Assembly: GCA_030280995.1 (NCBI GenBank)
Contig: JASXTE010000008.1
Coordinates: 14,599,712-14,663,711 of the forward strand
Length of the DNA: 64,000 nt
Source: Hemileia vastatrix
Taxonomy: Eukaryota > Basidiomycota > Pucciniomycetes > Pucciniales > Zaghouaniaceae
Direction: 5' to 3'
This document shows positions 45,345 to 57,500 of the stretch, in pieces (position 1 is the first letter of the stretch; every line of letters begins with the position of its first letter). The notes under the pieces were generated by a model that saw nothing but the letters and a program-made list of their open reading frames with translations, ran no database searches and was not told the origin of the DNA. The position numbers and the translations under genes were made by a program.

Positions 45345-45637
45345 GTCAAAATGTTGTAATAAAATGTTGAAAATGTTAGGAAGGGGTGTGTGCCAAGGAT
45401 TGATGGGTAGGGAGTGAGGAAGGTCAGTGCGTCACATGTGACAGGGATGGGGTAAGAAAGGAAAGGATGTTGTGGCCAACATGTGGTTGTGAAAAAAAAT
45501 GGGAAAAAAGTGCTGATTTGAGGTCATAACTGACACCCTTTTTTGAAATAAGTGACTTTTTTGCAAAATTTAAGTGCTGATTTGGTTTGAAATCCACACT
45601 TAAGTTAAGTGTGGATTTGCCAGAACTGACACCCCCT
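45345..45637. repeat. A2 right subterminal region
   Basis: Matches 15311-15599 in A1 and, inverted, 47133-47450 in A3. It contains a hairpin-forming pair AAATCCACACTTAA/TTAAGTGTGGATTT (45589-45616) and further copies of AAGTGCTGATTTG. The ORFs here (for example 45424-45657) are repeated only because the element is repeated. Confidence 0.7.
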
Positions 45638-47453
45638 ATTATGTTCACTTTGATCATGCATTGATAAAATAGCCCATATTTCTTGTTTGAATTAATGGTG
45701 GGTTTGTGTAAAAGGCAGCAATAAATTTAATGGATGGCCTGTCAACTGATGATACTTGAATCATTTGCTTATTTTATTTAATTTTTAATTTCGTGCAATC
45801 TCATCAAGTTTGAGGTATGAAAAGGGAACATTGAGTTAAGTACAGAAATGTAGGAGGAAGAAACAGGGAGAGTAAAATTGAACTTTTACTGAAAGCAGAT
45901 GAATATTTCATTTGGTAACCATGAAGAGCAAGGATCTTCTTTGGTGTGATGAAAAACAAGTATAGTCAAATTCGAAATGGTTGGTGCAGTTTTGCAAAAG
46001 AGTCTGTTGACTCGGGTAAAAGGGAATATGGCGGTTTTGGTAAGAGAATACAGCCATATTGACAACTCTTGGTGCAGCAAGCCAACAAAAGGGCAAGTTA
46101 GGCATAGCATTTTTGACTGAAAGAGACTGACATATCTGACATTTATTACAGATCTGTCAGTGTTCGGCAACCAGTCTACAATTGATCAACACCACCATGC
46201 TGCCACCAGGTCTCCCCTACCCAGGTTTCCCTCCTCCCATCCACCTTGTCAGGCTAAGGTCAAGTACAAGGACGTGAACTAGCTTGAATAGTCAGTTGTC
46301 TAGAAGATTTTAATGGTCCTATATGAATACTGTAGATTTAATACACTAAGTTGTAAAATATAATCAAATATAAAGGTCTCAGTAATATAATTCTCACTAT
46401 TCTTATATATGGCTTACAATCTTTATAGTTGGTAGAAAAATAGATTATATAAATTCAGATACTATTCAAAAGTCTTATAAAAGTACTAATTGATATGTAT
46501 TGTAATTGGTTTGGTTATATTGGTTAAATTGTAATGATAAAGAATGTAGAAACACAACCCAAAAACCTCCTTCTTTTATACACACTGAGTTCCCCAATGA
46601 TTCCCTTGATGTACCACCCAATACACAGTTAATGACGCCTCTAAACAACTAATAGACATGCCCATCAACATTCCCAGTAACCCATGACATAATTAGAAGA
46701 GTAACAACCGCCAAAATCCTGTAATAATAAGGGAAATCCATCAAAATTTAAGAAAAAGACAAAAAGAGAGTATATGCGTATTAAACAATAATATTAAAGA
46801 CTAAAGGAGACTTTTTAAGGTTAATAATAGCTTAATAATAAGGGGGATTGACTGTAGAAATAATGGGGCTAATCCTGACATTATACTACGTGAAATTCCT
46901 ATTCAAAAATAACCAAAATTGACTGAGAAACCACCCAAAAACTTAAAAAAGAGCGTGAGATGTGGGGTAACTACATGCAGTTCTTGGCAGGCTCTTGCAA
47001 GGGTAAATCCTTGACTAAAATTAGGCAAATTTAAGCGTGGTGATGAAATAAAGTGCCAAGAGTGAGGTTATTAATGAAATTAGTGCATATAAACAAGGTC
47101 AATGCATTATTAATTAAGCTAGGACACTAAATAGGGGGTGTCAGTTCTGGCAAATCCGCACTTAAATTAAGTGCGGATTTCAAACCAAATCAGCACTTAC
47201 AAATCAGCACTTAAATTTTGCAAAAAAGTCACTTATTTCAAAAAAGGGTGTCAGTTATGACCTCAAATCAGCACTTTTTTCCCGTTTTTTTTCACAACCA
47301 CATTTTGGCCACAAAACATCCCTTCCTTTCTTACCCCATCCCTGTCACATGTGACACACTGACCTTCCTCGCTACCTACCCATCAATCCTTGGCACACAT
47401 CCCTTCCTGACATTTTCAATATTTTGACCAGGCATGTTTACATTCTTTTTTAA

Positions 47454-48221
47454 CACCTTTACTTGAAGAAGATCAATCCCCTCCACCTTCTAACCATAGT
47501 TCAGCTGAAGATGATCCCAACTATCAAGCAGAACAATTATATCACAGAAGATCTGAATCCTCAGAGGCCCAAAATTTAAATGTATGTTTACTTTTTGTTT
47601 TTTCTTCAATTCTTCTCTGAATTTCTCTTTCTTTCTAGTCTCCTCCTACTCAAACTCAATCTCCATTAAATAATCTCAATTCTGGAAATGTGAATACCTC
47701 TTTAGAAGCTGCTTTAGAAGAACTTCCTGAAGCCTCTTGTTCAAACTCCAAACTAAAGCGTCGAGCCTCAACTTCAATGAACTTGAACCATCTATTAAAA
47801 CGTGGTAATACTTCAACAAGCTCATTTGGCTCCCTTGAGGATTATTTTGAAAAAAAAGATATAAGTAAGTTTTGTTTACTATATATCTTAATCATTAACT
47901 CATTTATTTATTTATTTCAATTTAATTTTCTCAGCGAAATCAACTATTGCAAATAATGCCCTTGACTTTGAGAAGATGAAGTTTGATCATATGCTAAGGA
48001 AAGATCAGCAAGCCTTAGATTTGGAAGAAAAAAAATTTGAGGTAGAGCAGATGGAAAGAGTAAATGACCGTCAATTTCAAAGAGAAATGGCTACTTGTGA
48101 ATTGGAAAAACAAGAGAGTTTTAAAAAAAAGATTTCATTATGGAATGTGTTAAAAATGGCCAATCTTATGAGGACATTAAAAAATTACTTGACCTTTTCA
48201 ATTGATAAATTGTTTTTCTAG
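47454..48221 (+). pseudogene. SANT-like gene of A3, C-terminal part
   Basis: Reads EDDPNYQAEQLYHRRSESSE, then an intron near 47583-47638, then EAALEELPEASCSNSKLKRR, an intron near 47862-47934, and MLRKDQQALDLEEKKFEVEQ with a coiled-coil end. The SANT domain itself is missing. Near-identity to the A2 middle and last exons supports the exon model in both. Confidence 0.75.
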
Positions 48222-48364
48222 TTAATTTAATTTTGGTAATATTTTCTTATATGCTGACTTATAAAAGGAAAAGAATATAGTACGTTATTTTTGACAAAAA
48301 TTTGAATGTATAATAAAAATTTTCTATCTTTACTTTCTAGTCAATAAGTTTGCTTATCTAAATT

Positions 48365-48660
48365 TTTTTAAGTCATCAATTTCACATGTCAGATTTAAAA
48401 AATTGGCAATGCCCTCCCCTGCATTTTATTGAAACAAGGGGTGGGTACCACCAAATTTTTCTACGTCATCAATTTCACATGTCAGATTTAAAAAATTGGC
48501 AATATCCTCCCCTGCATTTTATTGAAGTAAAGGGTGAAAGTCATCAAAATACAATATAATTACATAAATTAATTAATATATAAATAAGATATGTCAAGTA
48601 TACTACTTTTAAAGTAATGACAATTCCTTAAGCCAAAATGCAGATCAAGTCTAGAAACTA
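48365..48660. repeat. Remnant 93-bp repeats and Cys/His ORF tail in A3
   Basis: Two units of the subterminal tandem repeat (GCATTTTATTGAAACAAGGGGTGGG) followed by the reverse complement of the end of the Cys/His ORF (phrase CAATTCCTTAAGCCAAAATGCAG). The deletion joining it to the element C segment falls near 48660. Confidence 0.65.
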
Positions 48661-48661
48661 G

Positions 48662-49160
48662 GTTCAATGCAAAGTATTTTTTGAAGCAACTTATTTAAAT
48701 AATACTTTATTAAATTAAGTTGATCAATAAAGATTGATTGACAATATTGCAATTCTTAAATACAATAATTTTATTAAAAAATTTCAGATTACATATAAAA
48801 AAAATCAGTGACTTTTTCTATTACTTACAACTGTTTTTACAGAATTGAAAACTATGTTTCAGCTAATATTTTATGGAAGTGAACTCTGTTCTTCGCCCGA
48901 AGAACAGAGTTCATCCTCCTATTTTCACACTCTGTTTAAAAAGAATAAAATGACTTACCTGGAGAGATGAGTTGAGAAAAAAGAAATATAAGTGAATGGA
49001 AGTGAACTCTGTTCTTCGCCCGAAGAACAGAGTTCATCCTCCTATTTTCACACTCTGTTTAAAAAGAATAAAATGACTTACCTGGAGAGATGAGTTGAGA
49101 AAAAAGAAATATAAGTGAATGGAAGTGAACTCTGTTCTTTGCCCGAAGAACAGAGGGGGT
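48662..49160. repeat. Element C segment with three 123-bp hairpin units
   Basis: 48662-48939 matches element C 16470-16745. The 34-nt hairpin (TGAACTCTGTTCTTCG, CC, CGAAGAACAGAGTTCA) occurs at 48880-48913 and 49003-49036. A third copy starts at 49126 and loses its last bases to a G-run. The unit between hairpins includes family-A sequence (GACTTACCTGGAGAGATGAG), so the duplication formed inside A3 after the C segment arrived. Confidence 0.8.
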
Positions 49161-49355
49161 TAGAGGCGGGTTTGGTGGGGATTTGGAGGGAGGATTTGGG
49201 GGATTTGGTGGGGGGTGGAGTGGAATGAGGGGAAGATATGAGGAGACCAAGAAGGGGGAGAAAGGGAGAGATGAGACCAAAGAGGGAGAAAAGGGAGGTT
49301 AGAGTGAGCCAAGGAGGGGTGAATGAGGCAGCCAAAGGGGGGAAAAGGGGGATGA

Positions 49356-49829
49356 TTCCAAGGAGTTGATGGCAGTGATACATCGTTTGGTATAAGTGTT
49401 AACTGAACCATACCCTAAATCAAAGACATTTTCTAAACGTTTCAAAGCGGCTCCATTACCATTTGAACCCAAACGGCATAGTGTGATGGCCAATTGAATT
49501 GAAGGATGTCATTGCTCTTTTTGAGAATTATTGTGAAATATGGGATGATCCTGAATAAGCTCAAGCAATTTAAGGAAAAATTCCTGAGAAGTCCTGAGCA
49601 GCTGTCTAAAACTGGGTGTAGATAGGTTAAGAAGTGTTTGGATGGTGTACTTGGGGGTATGAAGTACTTGAGGCTTTCTGGGAAGAAGGTAACGTTTCCT
49701 GGCCATTTTTGATAAAACGACAAAATCTTCTTCTAGATCAGAATCGGAATCAGAGTCCAAGAGCAGTTCAAGCGCCATGAAAGTCATTGCTTTATGTAAT
49801 TTATCACGATTTGAAAGTGAGGAAGGCAT
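49356..49829 (-). pseudogene. PIF/Harbinger-type transposase, N-terminal part (A3)
   Basis: It starts MPSSLSNRDKLHKAMTFMAL at 49829 and continues through KPQVLHTPKYTIQ and DHPIFHNNSQKEQ, where TGA (49506-49508 on the plus strand reads TCA) interrupts. The frame continues to TYTKRCITAINSL and ends in G-rich sequence near 49356, before any catalytic Asp. The CGA for Arg in YTKR is intact here (49383-49385), unlike in A1 and A2. Confidence 0.82.
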
Positions 49830-51011
49830 GACTCTTATATGATATGATATGAAGATGTAAGTGATGTACGATGTTTTGAGTTATGAAGTGTTATTCTGCG
49901 GAGTGCTGCGTATGAATGGGATGATGCTGACAAATCAGTGAAATGGGACTTGATGGTGAAATCAGCACTTTTGGTTGAGAAAGTGCGGATTTGAGTGAAA
50001 TAAGTGACTTATTTCATTTTGAAATCCACCAGTATTGGGGCTAGTGTGTTTTGGAAATCCGCACTTATTTAAGTGCGGATTTGGTCAAATTTAAGTGCGG
50101 ATTTGTAAGTGCGGATTTGCCAGAACTGACACCCCCTAATAAGCGCCTGTCGCCTATTTTAGTGTGTTTCCCCACAGTGGGCGTAGAATGTGGGGTAATT
50201 ATAGTGTGAAAAAGCTAACTTTGCTAAAAATGAAGCTATTCACACGGGAAAAAAGCAGGCAGTATGTGGCCAGTACACAGAAGCCATTTCTGGCATAAAA
50301 AACACCAAATTTGAAAAGTGTTATTTTTATGCATTTAAATAGCCAAATCAATAGTTCTAAATGAGCCCAATTGATCTGTCAAAGCGCAATTTTGATATTC
50401 TCAATTTTATAGCGCATATAGTCAACTTTTAAGTGAAATAAAGCACATTTCTTGTTTTTTGCATAAAACAATCAATATAACAGCTTTAAGTGTACTTAAA
50501 AATTATGTAGCCTTATACTTAAGGTTCTTAAGATTACCCTAACATATTCCAACTTAATATTAAGTACATAAGACCTATAAAAGGTGGATATATGCATGTA
50601 TATAAGGTGTTATAATGGCATTTTTTGTGTATTATCATAATTTTACTTATGTATACTATTTGTGTACTCTTATTTATTATTCCCATGTATAGTTCATGTG
50701 TTTAACATAACTTATAATTACTTTTTACTCAGTCCTGGAGATATACAGGCTGACACACCTCATCTACTCATCTATCCTTTTGATCAAATCAACCCCTTCC
50801 TCATGGATGAGGTGGATGGGAGGAGGGAAACCTGGGTAGGGGAGACCTGGTGGCAGCATGGTGGTGTGGATTGATTGTAGACTGGTTGCCAAACACTGAC
50901 AGATCTGTAATAAATGTCAGATATGTCAGTCTCTGTCAGTCAAAAATGCTGCGCCTAACTTGCCCTTTTGTTGGCTTGCTGCACCAAGAGTTGCCAATAT
51001 GGCTGTACATA

Positions 51012-51352
51012 CAGCTATACCAACAATTGTTGGTGCACAAGTTGAAGAAAATTTTCGACTTTGCACCCAATGTGACAGCCAGCTGAATTAACAATACACA
51101 CTAACAATTCAGTCAGTCGTCAAAATGTAGTGCAAAGTAGCAAAAATTTTTTGTCAACTTGTGCACCAACAATTACAGCTAAATCATAAAAGCTTGCGGA
51201 ATTTTTGACGAAAAAATAAAAGTTGTTCTCAACAAAAAATGATTTGCCTATTCAAAAGGGTTGGGAATAGGGCGGGGGTACTTCCTTTTGAATAGGCAAA
51301 TCATTTTTTCGTCGAAAATTCCGCAAGATTTTGTGACTTGGCTGTATTGGTG
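51012..51352. mobile_element. MITE interrupted by another MITE
   Basis: The left arm CAGCTATACCAACAATTG, TTGGTGCACAAGTTGAAGA and CGACTTTGCAC is matched inversely by GTGCAAAGTAGCAAAAATTTT and CAACTTGTGCACCAACAAT (51130-51173). The MITE at 51176-51344 sits in the right arm. The terminal bases at the right are lost or overwritten by the next MITE. Confidence 0.65.
51176..51344. mobile_element. 169-bp MITE, second copy of the 29718 family
   Basis: Starts CAGCTAAATCATAAAAGC and ends GACTTGGCTG, TA flanks at 51174-51175 and 51345-51346. Nearly identical to 29718-29909 including the inner ATGATTTGCCTATTCAAAAG arm, but about 20 bp shorter near the right end. Confidence 0.88.
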
Positions 51353-51354
51353 TA

Positions 51355-51557
51355 CAGCCATATCGACAATGGTTGGTGCACCTATACAAAAAAAAAAAAA
51401 AAAAAATCAAAACATTTAGACAGAATGATTGACATTTGACAGTAAAAGTTACAAATTTTGGTGAATGGAAGCTAAATATCCTGTCGAATGTTCATTAATC
51501 TATCCAAAGGTTTTAGAATTTTTTGCAAAACTGCACCAACCATTTCCGATATGGCTG
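51355..51557. mobile_element. 203-bp MITE (CAGCCATATCGACAATGG)
   Basis: Left CAGCCATATCGACAATGGTT, right AACCATTTCCGATATGGCTG, TA at 51353-51354 and 51558-51559. It contains an A18-19 run and ACATTTAGACAGAATG. A related copy missing its left end follows at about 51630-51784, ending ATATGGCTG before TA. Confidence 0.8.
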
Positions 51558-51629
51558 TAGAATGTTTTACTTTCAGGGAATGGACTTAGGCTATATACAT
51601 GAGTATGCGGCGCAGTAGAGTACATAACC

Positions 51630-51784
51630 AAGTCAAAACATTTAGACAGAATGCTTGACATTTGACAGAGAAACTGGCAAATTTTTGGTGAAGGGAGGCT
51701 AAGTTTGCTGTCAAATGTCAATTGAGCTGACCAAAAGTTTTGAATTTTTTGGTAAAACTGCACCAACCGTTTTGAATATGGCTG
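51630..51784. mobile_element. MITE copy, left-truncated
   Basis: Shares CAAAACATTTAGACAGAATG, TTGACATTTGACAG and the right end CAACCG..GAATATGGCTG with the preceding MITE; TA follows at 51785-51786. It ends about 220 bp upstream of the eL42 start codon. Confidence 0.7.
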
Positions 51785-51873
51785 TAACACCCATTTGCAG
51801 GGTGAATCGTTAGCCCAAGACCCCCCGTACCGTCACGTGATGTGTGAGACTGTGACAAAACCCGCATCCTCGC

Positions 51874-51902
51874 AAACCTAACCCAAACCTAACCCAAACC
51901 TA
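51874..51902 (+). promoter_or_regulatory. Telobox-like repeats upstream of eL42
   Basis: AAACCTAACCC repeated two and a half times, 100-130 bp upstream of the RPL44 start. In plants and several fungi ribosomal-protein promoters carry telomere-like AAACCCTAA or Rap1-type sites. The match here is close but not exact. Role as a promoter element is inference from position. Confidence 0.45.
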
Positions 51903-52001
51903 TTGCTAATAATCTCACCTTTCCTCTATGTTAAATATTTTCCATCTCCTTCTTCCTTCCATTCGCCCCCTTTCAAATTCAGCTATCACTCAACAGCTAA
52001 C

Positions 52002-52871
<870 letters not shown>

Positions 52872-53726
52872 ATGTTGATAGCCCATGCAAATCATCCTTA
52901 TTGTCTCAACCTATTGATTTGAACCCTCTCCATGATCTTAATGAACATTGTTTTCATTGCCTTATGTGGACCTTTTATGCTTGCCGTCCATCAATTTTGA
53001 ATGAGATTCATACACTAACATGGCCTGAATTCAATGAAAGCCATGTCGATATTACTGCTATTTATAGGTGGCCATATCTCATGAAATCGTAAAAGCAGGG
53101 GTACATCTCAATTCGAGGCGTTATGAACAAATTCAATTCCAAGGGACGAGAAACAGTAGTAGGCCATGGTATTACTTCAATTATGTAAGAGGTTGATGTC
53201 CCGAAGAAGTTTAGACGAAAGTTGAGTTTGAGTGGGATTTATGAGTTCATTGTGTTTTGGTATTAGGACACCAAGGATGTGTATGTTTGGTGTTCATATT
53301 AATCAGTTGGGTTGCCAAGGGGGCGATTGAACTAGAGGGCTAGAAGAAGGATTCTAAATTAGAGTGAAGCTGAACAAAAATTTGTAATATTTAGAGGAAC
53401 AAGAATTTGCACTGGACGCGTGCTGACAGTCCAGCATATCACCCATTTGTCCTCAATCTATATCCACCCTCTGAATTCCAGGTGTTTGCGGAATCGCCGA
53501 CATTCTTAAAGCAGCAAACAACAAGCGTAATCACAAGCATCATTACCTCTATCTTATCCCTTTTTAACATTAATAAATAAGCAAAGTTAGTCTGGACTCC
53601 TGCTAAGGGCCGTGCATCACCAGGGTTACTTTGTCTTACCTTTTATTTTTTATTTTTTTCTCCTAGTTTTTTACTACCTCATAAACCTCGCCCACCATCG
53701 AGCTAGTACGAGTTACTATTACTACC
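52872..53726 (+). other. eL42 3' flank; no gene recognised
   Basis: Presumably 3' UTR followed by intergenic DNA. A 63-codon ORF at 52901-53092 (MSQPIDLNPLHDLNEHCFHC) has no family I know. 53410-53700 may contain LTR or leader sequence of the Copia-type relic that follows, but I find no clear TG...CA boundary. Confidence 0.35.
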
Positions 53727-54772
53727 ATGGAATCGGAATCACTTTCTCAATCCAACTTAGGTGGTTTCCCTTCCGCACAATCGTCTCTTTCGGACGCCCC
53801 ACAACAATCTCGTGTGCCCTCACCAGCACAAGAAGCAGCCACCTCTAACACTGAAGGACAAACTGACCTTGAAACCCCCGCTGAGCCAAATGATGTAATC
53901 GATCAGATTGTGAAGCTTGCAAAAAGTAGACCTACGCTGGAAATGTCAGGTGACAACTTTCTGGAATGGGAAGAAGGTGTTAAATGGCTGCTTCATGTAT
54001 TTCTGGGTGAAGGGATAGGAAATCCTAATAAACCGACTGTTCCTCAATACTCTAAGGATGACGATTATGTCGCACGAGCTATTCTTTATGAAGCAATCGC
54101 AGCAGCTCTGCAAGATGAATGTGATGTGCTGCCCACCTTTCATGAGGTTTTTGAATATCTCAAACGAAAATTTAATCCAACCGATAAAGCCACTCAACTT
54201 AATCTGTGGCGTAACCTCATGAATACCAGATTCAGTCGATTCAATGACCCATCTTCATTCTCTCGGGCTATCACAGATGGGATTACCAAATTGCGGTACT
54301 CTGGGTTAAGATGAATGTTGATTCAGTCGCTAGTATTTTACAAGTCATTGGCATACCACGATCATCTCGTCTTTTTGCACAAGTCCTAAATAAGATTGAA
54401 TTAGAATATCTTATATCTTTGACTCCTGTCACAGCTGAAGGGGTTTCCTCAATTATTGCGCGCAATGAGGGCAGGAACCAAGAGATGAGTCAATTAAGGG
54501 CTGCTGAGTTTTCCCTTGGCACATCCAGCGATCCGATTGATTCCCAAAACCCATTTGTATTTTTGGCTTTTGTTCCTCCGGTTCCTATGAATGAAAATTC
54601 GAAATTCGTCCGCTCAGATCAGTCTTCTTCCACATCAAAACCTCAAGTGGACATTTATCGACCTCGTTACCCTCGGCCGCAATTGATTCCAAAAGTAAAT
54701 ATTGCAAGGGTTGATTCTAATGTCGATGAACAGGATGAAAATGAAGACGAAAATGATCGAGCTGACGAGTGA
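53727..54772 (+). pseudogene. Copia-type gag, two overlapping frames
   Basis: The first ORF (53727-54314) begins MESESLSQSNLGGFPSAQSS and has DNFLEWEEGVKWLLHVFL and LNLWRNLMNTRFSRFNDP, the helical pattern of Copia gag polyproteins (W..L...L, then a dimerising helix region). It ends TGA, overlapping the ATG of the next ORF (54311-54772) as ATGA. The second continues the same protein sense (SVASILQVIGIPRSSRLF) and ends in an acidic tail (DEQDENEDENDRADE). A single-base indel or a frameshift or reinitiation site could explain the overlap. It lies between two host genes; no LTR pair is evident. Confidence 0.65.
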
Positions 54773-55510
54773 TTTCTTTCATGTTATCTGCATTTTGTGA
54801 ACCTTCATCTGCTAGTGATCAGATCATTGGTGATAGTATCATCTGGCGTAATTTTTAAAACATTGGGTGAACCCAATCTATTTAATCTGTCCACAAACAA
54901 AGGCACTATTTTTCGTATATCATAGTTGCTGGTCAAATAATTTATATAAACGCTATGGGGGATGTTTTTTCCTGTAGGTGTTTTGTAATGCTACGGCTAT
55001 TGGTGCATCGATTTCACTGGCGTGTTTGATTAAAGATGGAACTAGAGTTTGTCTGAATAAAAAAGATAAAGTTCTTGCTGATAAAATTTTAACCGTTTCC
55101 TAGTCAGATGTTTTGAATCATAATTCGATTTTACCTTTTTTTTTCTTTAGGTATATGATAAAAGTCAGTAACTTTAGCATAAGTTTTAGTTTCCTGCATT
55201 TACATGCAGGTCCTCTTTTGTCTGGTGAAAACATAGTGCAACTAGAGTTTGAAGTCATGCAACAAATGACTTGACTGGGAGTCATGGTCTTATTCGGGTA
55301 TCTCCGAATTTCCACTCCAAAAGGTAAGAGTGCAAAAAATAAAGCTATTACACCTGCTTTATTTATTTTATTTCTACGTTTATATCCTTCATTTGAGTAT
55401 GAAAGAGGGAGGCCGTATTTTCGAACCTAATATTGGTTATTCTTTCAATCCATTTGAAACTGAACGTCAATACCTGGTAGCACCTTTGATAAATGATGGT
55501 GAGTAGAAAA
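54773..55510 (+). pseudogene. Copia-type protease remnant and unclear tail
   Basis: Pieces in several frames resemble the region after gag: SSASDQIIGDSIIWRNF (compare the DSGAS-x-H-I-x-G protease motif, here with Asp lost), GEPNLFNLSTNKGTIFRIS, then ATAIGASISLACLIKDGTR. Further short stretches (GPLLSGENIVQLEFEV near 55205; GGRIFEPNIGYSFNPF near 55410) are unassigned. No RT motif follows. Confidence 0.4.
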
Positions 55511-55769
55511 AGGTGATTGCAGATTTAACCTTTTGATGTCTAGAACTGTATGGCCATGCTAGTGGCACATGATATTATGTTATATCATATTACTTGTATT
55601 CCATGTTATTTTATTTTCAAAAATGGAGTTTTTTTAAAGAAAAAAAAATGAAGAAGAGGGGTAAGTGAGATTGACTGAAAAATAAGATGAAAATGATTTC
55701 ATGTGCTGTATGCAGAACAGAGTGCCGCGCTGTCTTCTTTTAGGTCCTCCAAAAAATAGATAGATATAT

Positions 55770-55799
55770 ATACCTACTAATATATATATTAGTAGGTAT
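55770..55799. repeat. Perfect 30-bp palindrome
   Basis: ATACCTACTAATATA followed directly by its reverse complement. About 350 bp upstream of the eIF2-alpha start. It could form a cruciform; it may be the core of a decayed MITE. Confidence 0.8.
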
Positions 55800-56148
55800 G
55801 CAAAAATGCAAATTTCATTTTGCATGAGCCATTTGGTCTGAATTGATTTTTCACTTGCCATCCTCAAACTTCCTTTTTCACATTCAATACAACGTCACAA
55901 CTATTAAGCATATTGTTGTGTCTTCACCTATTTTGGATATCTGCATCTTCCAACTTTTTTAGGTGAGTTGATTTCTTCTTTTTTTCTATTGGATAGAAAT
56001 GTTACGATCGGGACTTGATTTTTATCGCTAATGTCCTTTATGATTTTGACAACTTATTAAATCTAGTGCAAAACATAAGGCAGCCACTCACTCACTACTT
56101 GGAGCTACTTTCTATTATCTACTCTTTCTTCTTCAACTTTAAGACAAG

Positions 56149-57500
<1,352 letters not shown>

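Larger units (their letters stand above)
31973..45637 (+). mobile_element. Harbinger-like element A2 with three-gene cassette
   Basis: The ends AGGGGTGTCAGTTCTGG (one G short) and CCAGAACTGACACCCCCT are flanked by ATT (31970-31972, 45638-45640). With element B (32370-39568) removed it is about 6.5 kb. Contents: a DDE transposase (32258-32366 plus 39572-40690), a C-rich/G-rich inverted block, a Tet-like dioxygenase gene (42331-43478), a Gypsy chromodomain/LTR fragment (about 43482-43775) and a convergent SANT-like gene on the minus strand (45269-43976). The subtermini repeat AAATCCGCACTTA in both orientations, likely transposase-binding sites (inference). All three genes carry stops. Confidence 0.88.
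47133..50137 (-). mobile_element. Harbinger-like element A3, internally deleted, 3.0 kb
   Basis: Ends AGGGGGTGTCAGTTCTGG and its inverse, flanked by AAT (47130-47132, 50138-50140). The empty site is visible in the other family-D LTR near 60475. Orientation is opposite to A2. It keeps the C-terminal two thirds of the SANT-like gene (47454-48221, now plus strand), a few 93-bp repeats, an element C-derived segment with hairpin duplications (48662-49160), and a transposase N-terminus (49829-49356). The Tet-like gene is deleted. Confidence 0.9.
46247..50755 (-). mobile_element. Solo LTR (family D), split by element A3
   Basis: In plus-strand text it starts TGTCAGGCTAAGG and ends CAGGCTGACA, with a perfect 5-bp duplication CACCT (46242-46246, 50756-50760). 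Removing A3 (47133-50137) leaves about 1.5 kb that aligns along its length with the solo LTR at 59867-61350 in inverse orientation. No internal retrotransposon sequence remains, so it is a product of LTR-LTR recombination. Confidence 0.88.
46051..51005. mobile_element. MITE E, about 440 bp before insertions
   Basis: The arms are long inverted repeats: 46051-46240 (CAGCCATATTGACAACTCTT, then TTGGTGCAGCAAGCC) against 50808-51005 (its inverse, ending AAGAGTTGCCAATATGGCTG). TA flanks both ends (46049-46050, 51006-51007). A 1.5-kb solo LTR inserted near the arm junction (46247-50755) explains the present length. No coding capacity. Termini resemble the MITE at 51355-51557. Confidence 0.8.
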
